A stretch of DNA of 54,443 nucleotides from Bacteroidota bacterium (lineage in GTDB: Bacteria > Bacteroidota > Bacteroidia > Chitinophagales > Chitinophagaceae), in contig JAFDXJ010000007.1 in NCBI GenBank assembly GCA_018268015.1, forward strand, positions 1 through 54,443. Direction: 5' to 3'. The first letter of the stretch is position 1, and every line of letters starts with the position of its first letter. Positions 7,560-14,688 of the stretch are shown in pieces. A program made the translations under genes and the position numbers. Below the pieces are notes generated by a model. It was given only the letters and a program-made list of their open reading frames with translations. It was not told the origin of the DNA and ran no database searches.

Positions 7560-8843
7560 ATGTTGCAATTGCAGGTTATTCGGAAAGATCCAAAAATAGT
7601 AAAAGAGAAACTGCTAAAAAGAAATTTCCATGATGTACAAATAATTGATACGATCCTGGAATTAGATGAGCAGATAAAAGTAGCTCTGAATGAAAAAGAA
7701 CAGATCCAGGGAAATATTAATACACTCTCTAAAGAGACCGGCATATTAATGGCAAAACGGGAAGTTGAAAAAGCCAATGAGATCAAAGAGTCGGTCATCG
7801 TTTTGAAAAGTAAATTGACGCCATTGTCTGAAAAGCTGGAAAAAATGGAGATCAGACTGAAAAATATGTTGGTGACCATCCCAAACCTGCCATCTGAGAA
7901 AGTGCCGCAAGGAAAAAATGCTGCAGATAATTTGATTATACGGGAAGGGGGAATTAAACCAATTCTTGCCCCAAATGCACTCCCTCACTGGGATTTAATC
8001 AGAAAATTTGATATAGTGGATTTTGAAACCGGCGCCAAAATAACGGGAAGTGGCTTCCCACTTTATAAAGGAGCCGGAGCAAGACTGCAACGTGCTTTGA
8101 TACAATATTTTTTAGATTATAATGCGACAGCCGGTTATACAGAATATATTCCACCATTTATGGTCAATGAAGCATCTGCATTTGCCACCGGCCAATTACC
8201 GGATAAAGAGGGACAGATGTATTTTATGCCTGAGGATAATTTTTATATGATACCCACATCCGAAGTTCCCATTACAAATATTTACCGGGATACGATTTTA
8301 AGACAAGATGAGCTCCCGATAAAAATGACAGCCTATTCCCCCTGTTTTCGAAGGGAGGCCGGCAGTTTTGGTAAAGATGTCAGAGGTTTGAACAGGGTTC
8401 ATCAATTTGAGAAAGTAGAAATAGTTCAAATTACGGAAGCAGAAAAAAGTTATGAGGCGCTGGATGAAATGGTTTCACATGTAGAACAATTACTCCATTC
8501 GCTTAAACTGCCTTATCGTATTCTTTTACTTTGTGGCGGAGACATGGGATTCACCTCGGCATTAACTTACGATTTCGAAGTGTACAGTGCAGCTCAGGAT
8601 AAATGGCTGGAGGTGAGCAGTGTGAGTAATTTTGAAAATTACCAGTCCAATCGCCTGAAATGCAGGTATCGTGATGAAAATTCGAAAATGAAATTGGTAC
8701 ATACCCTTAATGGCAGTTCTCTTGCCTTGCCCAGAATTTTTGCAAGTATTTTAGAAAATAACCAACTGGAAAATCGTATTCTTTTACCGGAGGTATTACA
8801 GAATTATATGGGTATTCAGGAAATAGCGTTGCATTCACATTAA
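7560..8843 (+). CDS. serS: Seryl-tRNA synthetase
   Basis: This class II aminoacyl-tRNA synthetase charges tRNA-Ser (and tRNA-Sec where present). The 427-residue protein has the expected N-terminal antiparallel coiled-coil arm (about 27-105) and a catalytic domain with motif 2 CFRREAGSFGKDVRGLNRVHQFEKVE split over about 260-285. Motif 3 reads NGSSLALPRIFASILE near the C-terminus. TSEVP and LPYR also match. The ATG at 7560 follows the -7 box with a short leader. The next gene starts 27 nt downstream. Confidence 0.98.
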   Translation: MLQLQVIRKDPKIVKEKLLKRNFHDVQIIDTILELDEQIKVALNEKEQIQGNINTLSKETGILMAKREVEKANEIKESVIVLKSKLTPLSEKLEKMEIRLKNMLVTIPNLPSEKVPQGKNAADNLIIREGGIKPILAPNALPHWDLIRKFDIVDFETGAKITGSGFPLYKGAGARLQRALIQYFLDYNATAGYTEYIPPFMVNEASAFATGQLPDKEGQMYFMPEDNFYMIPTSEVPITNIYRDTILRQDELPIKMTAYSPCFRREAGSFGKDVRGLNRVHQFEKVEIVQITEAEKSYEALDEMVSHVEQLLHSLKLPYRILLLCGGDMGFTSALTYDFEVYSAAQDKWLEVSSVSNFENYQSNRLKCRYRDENSKMKLVHTLNGSSLALPRIFASILENNQLENRILLPEVLQNYMGIQEIALHSH

Positions 8844-8870
8844 TATTCAAAGAAACTTTTTCAACTTAAG

Positions 8871-9827
8871 ATGAAACCTGTATTTAAAAAAATTTTATGG
8901 GTACTGGGAACACTGTTTATTTTATTGAATGTGATTTGTGCTGTTCAGGCTTATCGTTTTACTCATTATTATGACAATATTCCGGAGATACATTTTTCGC
9001 AGATGTCTTTTTTTCAAAAGGCAAATACATTGATACTAGGCGAAAAAGTGAGAAAAGAAAAAGTGGTTGACTCTTTATCTGTACCTCATACCACTGAAAC
9101 CATCTTGACAGAAGATGGCATCCGGCTCGCCTGTTGGAATTTGAAACATCCTGAGAATGATTCTGTGAAGCCTAAGGGTACCTTACTAATGTTTCATGGT
9201 CATGGAAGTTGCAGAAGCGGTATCATCCCTGATGCAACATTTTTTTATCACGAGGGCTGGAATGTTTTTATGATTGATTTCCGTGCACATGGAGAAAGCT
9301 CCGGAAATACATGTACCATAGGTTATTTTGAAGCCTGGGATGTGAAGGCCGCATATGATTTTGTCAAAGCAAGTGGTGAAACCCATATTGCAATGTTTGG
9401 TGTTTCCCTGGGAGCTGCAACAATTACAAAAACTATACATGATTATCCATACATTCAACCCTCAAAAATCATTCTTGAATCGCCATTTGGTACGATGAAG
9501 GATGCCGCAGAAGGTCGAATACGATCTATGAAATTGCCGGTGGAACCTCTTACAGCTATATTATTATTTTGGGGTAGTGTAGAAAATGGGTATTGGGCCA
9601 TTAGTAATAAACCCGAAGAATACATAAAATCCGTAAAATGTCCCGTATTACTGCAATGGGGAGAAGATGATGATAAAGTGACCAAAAAAGAAATTGACGA
9701 CATTTATCAAAACATCCATTCGCAAAAAGAATTGGTTATATATAAAAATTGTGGCCATGAAAGTATATGCAGAAATAATTTCTCCAAATGGTCAGCTACG
9801 GTAAGCGCTTTTCTTAATACTAAATAG
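8871..9827 (+). CDS. Membrane-anchored or exported alpha/beta hydrolase
   Basis: A 318-residue protein with an N-terminal hydrophobic helix (about 8-26) that could be a signal anchor, then an alpha/beta hydrolase domain. The oxyanion-hole motif FHGHGS is at 108-113. The nucleophile is Ser179 in FGVSLGAA, the acid is probably Asp267 or a neighbour in WGEDDDKV, and the base is His296 in NCGHESI. This pattern fits the BAAT/FrsA-like or YfhR/ABHD13-like group of small serine hydrolases. Substrate unknown. It is 27 nt after serS and its stop codon abuts the stop of the convergent L,D-transpeptidase gene. Confidence 0.88.
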   Translation: MKPVFKKILWVLGTLFILLNVICAVQAYRFTHYYDNIPEIHFSQMSFFQKANTLILGEKVRKEKVVDSLSVPHTTETILTEDGIRLACWNLKHPENDSVKPKGTLLMFHGHGSCRSGIIPDATFFYHEGWNVFMIDFRAHGESSGNTCTIGYFEAWDVKAAYDFVKASGETHIAMFGVSLGAATITKTIHDYPYIQPSKIILESPFGTMKDAAEGRIRSMKLPVEPLTAILLFWGSVENGYWAISNKPEEYIKSVKCPVLLQWGEDDDKVTKKEIDDIYQNIHSQKELVIYKNCGHESICRNNFSKWSATVSAFLNTK

Positions 9828-10349
9828 TTATTCCCTGATGGTTACTTTAGTGCCAATGGGTATCATTTGAAATAATTCTTCAACATCCTGGTTCTTCATG
9901 CTGATACAACCCCATGTCCAGTTTTGATATTGATCAATGGCATATCCTTCATGCGGCCAGGTGCCATGAATGCCTACACCACCTCCAATACTTGCATTTT
10001 GAGGAATCAGACCCCGAGCTTTCCGGTCATTGAATTTTTTGTAACTATCTGCATTTGGATAATCCAGTAATAAGAACCGATCCCATTTTTCGTGAATACG
10101 TTTACTGATAATTGTAAAAGTACCTTCAGGCGTACGCCTGTCTCCTTCCATATATTTATCTCTTGGATCATTGCTGCCAAATACAACAGGATAGGTTACC
10201 AGCCAACCTTTATGATCATACACACTCAATTCATATTTTTTCTTGGAGACAACAATATAATAGGATTCACCAGGAGCATTAACATCCTGAAAAGATGTGC
10301 AAAAGACGATCAAGAATAAAAAAATGGCAGAGGGAAGAAGGCGTTTCAT
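9828..10349 (-). CDS. L,D-transpeptidase (YkuD/ErfK family)
   Basis: A 173-residue exported enzyme expected to cross-link peptidoglycan through L,D bonds or to attach envelope proteins. A hydrophobic signal segment ends near residue 20. The YkuD domain shows YYIVVSKKKYELSVYD, GDRRTPEGTF, GIHGTWP and the active-site stretch WTWGCISM. The catalytic Cys and the upstream His-Gly pair are present, but the SHGCxR consensus reads TWGCIS, so the Arg after the Cys is replaced by Ser, as in some YafK-like members. An in-frame GTG at 10355 exists; the ATG at 10349 is preferred. An 11-bp inverted repeat starts just upstream. Confidence 0.9.
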   Translation of the reverse strand: MKRLLPSAIFLFLIVFCTSFQDVNAPGESYYIVVSKKKYELSVYDHKGWLVTYPVVFGSNDPRDKYMEGDRRTPEGTFTIISKRIHEKWDRFLLLDYPNADSYKKFNDRKARGLIPQNASIGGGVGIHGTWPHEGYAIDQYQNWTWGCISMKNQDVEELFQMIPIGTKVTIRE

Positions 10350-10354
10350 TTTCA

Positions 10355-10399
10355 CAAAAATTTACAGAAGATGGATTAAGATAGTGATGTAAATTTTTG
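10355..10399. repeat. 11-bp perfect inverted repeat upstream of the L,D-transpeptidase
   Basis: CAAAAATTTAC (10355-10365) is repeated exactly inverted as GTAAATTTTTG (10389-10399), separated by 23 nt. It lies directly before the start codon of the minus-strand L,D-transpeptidase gene and could be an operator or an RNA hairpin in its leader. Confidence 0.6.
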
Positions 10400-10453
10400 C
10401 GGTAGATTGTTTTTTAGAAAAACGATTTTTTAAAAGAGTTCGTATGTTTTATC

Positions 10454-10496
10454 AAAAAAAAAATGCCATCCCGGGAAACAGAGATGGCATTTTTAA
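10454..10496 (-). terminator. Terminator of the sigma/anti-sigma/OMP operon
   Basis: On the minus strand AAAAATGCCATC pairs with GATGGCATTTTTT around a 12-nt loop and is followed by a long T-run. It sits 8 nt after the stop of the barrel protein gene and may also work on the plus strand. Confidence 0.92.
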
Positions 10497-10503
10497 AATT
10501 CTT

Positions 10504-11361
10504 TTACCAGTTGCTCAGCCTGAGGCCAAAAACATAAGGATATTGAACAAGGCCTTCCTGGTGCAAAGCATTGATACTATAGCTGCCATAGATCCGTACC
10601 GGCCCGATACCCATTTCGGCTACATAGGCAAATCGCCAGGGGTTCAGGTCAAAATCACCCCGGATTTTTTGTTTTCCCCGTTCATCACTGATTTGCTTGT
10701 TTTTACTTCCTACACGATAACCAGCACTTACACCTGCACTAAAACTAAAACCACTTCTTTTGCCCGGGGTCGCATTAATATTGATCATCAAGGGTATGGT
10801 GATGTATCCTACATATAGCTTGTTTTTTGAGAAATCAACACTGTCCCGGAAGATATATGCGGGATCTTTGTGATAAGAAATGTTTTGATCATAACGGTAA
10901 TTGTACATTTCCAGTCCCAGTCCATATTTCAGGTTTAATACCTGCTGCGTTAAATTTAATTTTTGCATGAAAAACCAAAGATTCACATTAGATGATTTTC
11001 CGGAATTTAGTTTCATGTCTTCTTTGGTAAAGGGTGCACCACCATTTGAATGCAGGTAATTGTTTGCTGCTGCAGATCCATAATCAGTTTTATCCCGCAG
11101 ATTGGCAAAACCCAGGTCAAGGATTAACCAGTTTGTACTGATCGCACTATGTTTCTTTTTGTAATAAGATTTATCCCCGGGATTGATAGAAATATTGATT
11201 TGTGTATTATCATTATCCTCTTTCATTTTTTTATCTTTTTTAATGATAATAAAATTGCCAACTTTAATCGTATCCGGTTGATTGGACGGTATCGTATCTG
11301 ATTGGGCAAAGGTAGTTGTCAGGCACAGCATGGCCACTATTGCAAATGCAAGTTGTTTCAT
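10504..11361 (-). CDS. Outer-membrane beta-barrel protein
   Basis: A 285-residue protein with a clear signal peptide (MKQLAFAIVAMLCLTTTFAQ). A polar linker follows, then a PorT/OMP_b-brl_2-like barrel (about 85-285) with alternating hydrophobic and polar residues, a GFSFSAGVSAGYRVG strand and a terminal FGLRLSNW strand. It is the third gene of a minus-strand operon after an ECF sigma and a membrane protein, 24 nt downstream of the latter. That context suggests an envelope-sensing module, but no specific function is known. Confidence 0.8.
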   Translation of the reverse strand: MKQLAFAIVAMLCLTTTFAQSDTIPSNQPDTIKVGNFIIIKKDKKMKEDNDNTQINISINPGDKSYYKKKHSAISTNWLILDLGFANLRDKTDYGSAAANNYLHSNGGAPFTKEDMKLNSGKSSNVNLWFFMQKLNLTQQVLNLKYGLGLEMYNYRYDQNISYHKDPAYIFRDSVDFSKNKLYVGYITIPLMININATPGKRSGFSFSAGVSAGYRVGSKNKQISDERGKQKIRGDFDLNPWRFAYVAEMGIGPVRIYGSYSINALHQEGLVQYPYVFGLRLSNW

Positions 11362-11385
11362 TGTTTTAATTGTTAAAAGTGTATA

Positions 11386-12459
11386 TTAATTGTAATTGAT
11401 TTTAAGATTAGCAACCTTCACATCTTTTTCATTTGTTTCTGTTGCAGGTTTCTTACGGAAAAGGCTACCTGCTTTTTTCAAAAGCCCGTTTATTTTTTCT
11501 TTATTCAGTGAAATGGTCCCTATGGCCAATGAATTATCCTCTTCAGGTGAGGTGTTTATTACTTTATAAGAAGCCACCTGGAAAGTATTGGGTGCCTCAT
11601 CATAATGAACAGATGTTATTGCATAATTTTTATTGTCTGCTACGGTTTCTTTTTCATTAAGTAATCTTTCTCTTTCTGAAAAAAGATCCGAACCATCATT
11701 TTTTGTATTTGTAATAATGGATTGATTGGGAGAAATATGTTGTGCAACCTGGATAGCTGTAGATTGATTCTCAGGTAAATCTTTTTTCTGAATTTGACCT
11801 GGTCCCTTCCATTCTTTTTTTAAGAGCTGATTCTTTTTGTCTGTTTCGGGAATATTTTCTGCTAAATGCGATTTTACTTGAGTTTGCGGATTTTGAGGAA
11901 CAACAGATGAAGGATGTACCTGATCAGATTTCGCTGTTAATGGAGCATTTTTTGTTCCGGGGTAATACCACCATGCAGCCAATATAAAAATCAAGACTGC
12001 TGCAGCAGCGGCCCATTTTTTCCAGGCTATAAAAAAGACTTTACCCTCATATTTATACAAACTCTTTTTATCTTTAAAAACGATGTGCTCCTCAGGCAGT
12101 ATGGTTTTTTGTAAAGCCATCAATTCCGGGAGAAGCGCCGGTTGTTCCTGATAAAAATTTTCAACAAACTGATTTTCTTCACTGCTTAATTCCTTATCAA
12201 TATACAATAAAGAGATTTCCTGGTAATTGCCTGTATGAATAAAAGTGCCATGTTTTTTTAGAGCATTTTTATCTTCAAATAAAATCGTATGACTTGGATG
12301 TAATTTAGTATCTATTAAAGAATGGAATTCCTGTGCCAGGTCAGGATTCTTCAGAATAAATTCATCAACCAGTTTATAAGTATCCGAAGAAAGTTCCTTA
12401 TCTATATAGAGCAGGAAATATTCTTCATAATTGTTTCTGTTAATCGTTTCCATGTTCAT
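11386..12459 (-). CDS. Putative anti-sigma membrane protein with duplicated N-terminal domain
   Basis: A 357-residue protein with two tandem homologous units of about 60 residues (about 10-69 and 78-137). Each begins NY(E/Q)E, contains LLYIDKELSS and ends near (I/V)(L/F)F(E/K)DK. A single membrane helix follows (about 148-166; WAAAAAVLIFILAAWWYY), then a long polar periplasmic part rich in Gln, Lys and Asn with no recognised fold. Position right after an ECF sigma gene and the cytoplasm-TM-periplasm layout suggest an anti-sigma factor, but no His/Cys zinc motif is seen. A TTG start at 12477 is possible; ATG 12459 is preferred, 10 nt after the sigma stop. Confidence 0.7.
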   Translation of the reverse strand: MNMETINRNNYEEYFLLYIDKELSSDTYKLVDEFILKNPDLAQEFHSLIDTKLHPSHTILFEDKNALKKHGTFIHTGNYQEISLLYIDKELSSEENQFVENFYQEQPALLPELMALQKTILPEEHIVFKDKKSLYKYEGKVFFIAWKKWAAAAAVLIFILAAWWYYPGTKNAPLTAKSDQVHPSSVVPQNPQTQVKSHLAENIPETDKKNQLLKKEWKGPGQIQKKDLPENQSTAIQVAQHISPNQSIITNTKNDGSDLFSERERLLNEKETVADNKNYAITSVHYDEAPNTFQVASYKVINTSPEEDNSLAIGTISLNKEKINGLLKKAGSLFRKKPATETNEKDVKVANLKINYN

Positions 12460-12469
12460 TGTTTTGAAA

Positions 12470-12952
12470 TTAAACAATTTTTTCAGGGCTCACTAAATAA
12501 GATCTTAAGGTGAGACGCGCACGGTGTAAATACACTTTTACCTGGCTTCCATTCAAACCCGTAATCTGTGCAATTTCTTCATAATTGTATCCTTCATAAT
12601 CTTTCAACATGACCAGGCTTCTTTGCACTTCATTTAATTTATTCAAGGCGGTTTGTAAATTTTTTTTCAGGTCATGTACCGGTAGTTCTCTCGAAGGTTT
12701 ATCCGGGAATGTATCCTTTAATTGTATTCTCTTTGTTTTTCTCAAATGATCAATCATTTGATTATAAGCAACGGTAAATAAATACGATTTACTCTTGGTC
12801 GTTTCAACAGACTCTTTATTGATCCACAGTTTTTCAAATGCACTTTGCACAATATCCTTTGCATCTTCTTCATGCCTTAGGTTTTTTATAATAAATCGAA
12901 ATACATTATCCGCAAATTGATGTACACAATCATTGTAATCTCTATCAGTCAT
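12470..12952 (-). CDS. ECF RNA polymerase sigma factor
   Basis: A sigma-70 family protein of 160 residues from ATG 12952. A TTG start at 13003 would add 17 residues, but AAGGAA precedes the ATG and argues for the shorter form. Region 2 shows EEDAKDIVQSAFEKLWINKE and SYLFTVAYNQMIDHLRK. Region 4 shows MLKDYEGYNYEEIAQITGLNGSQVKVYLHRAR. It heads an operon with the duplicated-domain membrane protein and the barrel protein, resembling ECF modules of Bacteroidota that monitor the envelope. Confidence 0.93.
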   Translation of the reverse strand: MTDRDYNDCVHQFADNVFRFIIKNLRHEEDAKDIVQSAFEKLWINKESVETTKSKSYLFTVAYNQMIDHLRKTKRIQLKDTFPDKPSRELPVHDLKKNLQTALNKLNEVQRSLVMLKDYEGYNYEEIAQITGLNGSQVKVYLHRARLTLRSYLVSPEKIV

Positions 12953-13102
12953 AAATTCCTTCTTGTCGTTTTGGAATGCAAATTCGTCTATAATACGTTT
13001 CAAGGGTAGATATGTTACATGATCTTCAGTTTTTTTAAAACAATTTTATTTTTTGGGCAAAAAACGTTGAATATGATTTTATGAGGAAACCATGGCAGCT
13101 TG

Positions 13103-13110
13103 TATATTTG
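13103..13110 (+). promoter_or_regulatory. kbl promoter -7 box
   Basis: TATATTTG is an exact TAnnTTTG match 16 nt before the chosen kbl ATG. A five-codon mini-ORF (ATG 13117, stop 13132-13134) overlaps the kbl start in another frame. Confidence 0.7.
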
Positions 13111-13126
13111 TAGAAAATGTCATCTT

Positions 13127-14314
13127 ATGAATGAGCAATTTGTACAGAGAGTTAAAGAGGAAATTGACGGGATTGTTGCGGCCGGTTTGTTTAAAAGTGA
13201 GCGAATCATCAGCAGTGAACAAGGCCCTGAGATTACAGTCAATGGGAAAACCGTATTGAATTTTTGTGCCAATAATTATCTGGGTCTTTCATCACACCCC
13301 AAAGTGATTGCTGCTGCGAAAGAGGCCATTGACACGCATGGATATGGGATGAGCAGTGTTCGATTTATTTGTGGTACCCAGGATATTCATAAACAACTGG
13401 AAAAGAAAATAAGCGATTTCCTGGGAACGGAAGATACTATTTTATACGCTGCAGCATTCGATGCCAATGGTGGTGTTTTCGAGCCCCTATTCAATGAAGA
13501 GGATGCCATTATCAGTGATGCATTGAATCATGCTTCCATTATTGATGGTGTGCGCTTGTGCAAAGCACAACGATTTAGATATACCCATAATGATATGGAT
13601 GACCTGGAAAATAAATTAAAAGAAACGGCATCATGCAGGAGTAGGATCATTGTAACGGATGGATCTTTCAGTATGGATGGCACCATTGCGCAATTAGATA
13701 AAATATGTGCTTTAGCAGAAAAATATGATGCCATTGTGATGTCTGACGAATGTCATTCCACCGGGTTTATTGGAAAATCAGGAAGGGGTACCCATGAATA
13801 TAGAGGGGTGATGGGAAAAGTGGATTTAATTACAGGTACTTTGGGGAAAGCTTTAGGTGGCGCTAGTGGCGGCTTTACAAGCGGTCGCAAAGAAATCATT
13901 GAAATGCTTCGCCAACGTTCCAGGCCTTATTTATTTTCTAATACGGTCATGCCTTCTATCGTGGGTGCTTCCATTGCGGTATTTGATATGCTTACTGAAA
14001 CAACCGGACTGAGAGACAACTTAGAAGCCAATACAAAGTATTTCCGGGAAAACATGACGGCTGCAGGCTTTGATATCAAAGAAGGCGTTCATCCAATAGT
14101 CCCCATAATGCTTTATGATGCGCTCATCGCACAAAAATTTGCTTCAAAATTACTGGAAGAAAATATTTATGTTATCGGCTTCTTTTTCCCCGTTGTGGCA
14201 AAGAACCAGGCAAGGATACGTGTACAAATCAGTGCAGCACATACCATTCAACATTTGGATACAGCGATAGCAGCATTCACAAAAGTGGGCAAAGAGTTGG
14301 GAGTATTGAAGTAA
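13127..14314 (+). CDS. kbl: Glycine C-acetyltransferase (2-amino-3-ketobutyrate CoA ligase)
   Basis: This PLP enzyme of the alpha-oxoamine synthase family cleaves 2-amino-3-ketobutyrate with CoA to glycine and acetyl-CoA in threonine breakdown. The 395 residues match the family length. Lys241 in TGTLGKALGGASGG binds PLP; DECHSTGFIGKSGRG and NFCANNYLGLSSHP are signature segments. Other alpha-oxoamine synthases such as serine palmitoyltransferase or KBL-like variants are alternatives, but similarity to Kbl looks strong. A TTG start at 13100 lies inside the promoter, so ATG 13127 is chosen. No threonine dehydrogenase gene is adjacent. Confidence 0.93.
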   Translation: MNEQFVQRVKEEIDGIVAAGLFKSERIISSEQGPEITVNGKTVLNFCANNYLGLSSHPKVIAAAKEAIDTHGYGMSSVRFICGTQDIHKQLEKKISDFLGTEDTILYAAAFDANGGVFEPLFNEEDAIISDALNHASIIDGVRLCKAQRFRYTHNDMDDLENKLKETASCRSRIIVTDGSFSMDGTIAQLDKICALAEKYDAIVMSDECHSTGFIGKSGRGTHEYRGVMGKVDLITGTLGKALGGASGGFTSGRKEIIEMLRQRSRPYLFSNTVMPSIVGASIAVFDMLTETTGLRDNLEANTKYFRENMTAAGFDIKEGVHPIVPIMLYDALIAQKFASKLLEENIYVIGFFFPVVAKNQARIRVQISAAHTIQHLDTAIAAFTKVGKELGVLK

Positions 14315-14324
14315 AGACTGTTTC

Positions 14325-14567
14325 TTAGTTTTTGCAAAGGGCAAAGAATCTAGTAGAGTATTCGAACCCGGTATGATAAAGGGATGATTTTATTTTATTG
14401 TTTTGTAATTTCTTCCGTTTATAAAAATCAAATACATCGTGTGTTCGGCCAAATGACTGGAAAGATTCAATCATGGGAAGAATCTTTTTGAAAACATCAA
14501 TTTCCGCATTAACCCTTTCCCTTGTTAAAGAAGTATCTCTTAATGGTAAAAATAATTCCCGTTCCAT
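14325..14567 (-). CDS. Small hypothetical protein, 80 aa
   Basis: An 80-residue frame, basic and helical, with SLTRERVNAEIDVFKKILPMIESF in the first half; no recognised family. It is the only sizeable frame in the 374-nt space between kbl and the OmpA-family gene. Support comes from a perfect minus-strand -7 box (CAAATTTA on the plus strand, 14596-14603) 28 nt upstream of the ATG. Its end converges on kbl with a 10-nt gap. It could equally be a chance frame. Confidence 0.4.
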   Translation of the reverse strand: MERELFLPLRDTSLTRERVNAEIDVFKKILPMIESFQSFGRTHDVFDFYKRKKLQNNKIKSSLYHTGFEYSTRFFALCKN

Positions 14568-14595
14568 TTTAATAGACTTGTTGAAAAAAGAACGG

Positions 14596-14603
14596 CAAAT
14601 TTA
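14596..14603 (-). promoter_or_regulatory. Possible -7 box for the 80-aa ORF
   Basis: Reads TAAATTTG on the minus strand, an exact consensus match 28 nt before the ATG at 14567. No clear -33 TTG was seen at the right distance. Confidence 0.4.
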
Positions 14604-14688
14604 TTTCCATAAATATTTTTTACTAATGTAAACAGCCATATTTACCACTATATTATTCTTTCATGCAGGATTCTTTAACATTTAGCTA

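Noticed and set aside
7556..7988. Two minus-strand frames opposite serS
   Set aside because: Both are antisense to the conserved serS coding region, with no motif or promoter.
10444..10818. 124-aa plus-strand frame
   Set aside because: It lies antisense to the barrel protein gene and begins within the terminator hairpin.
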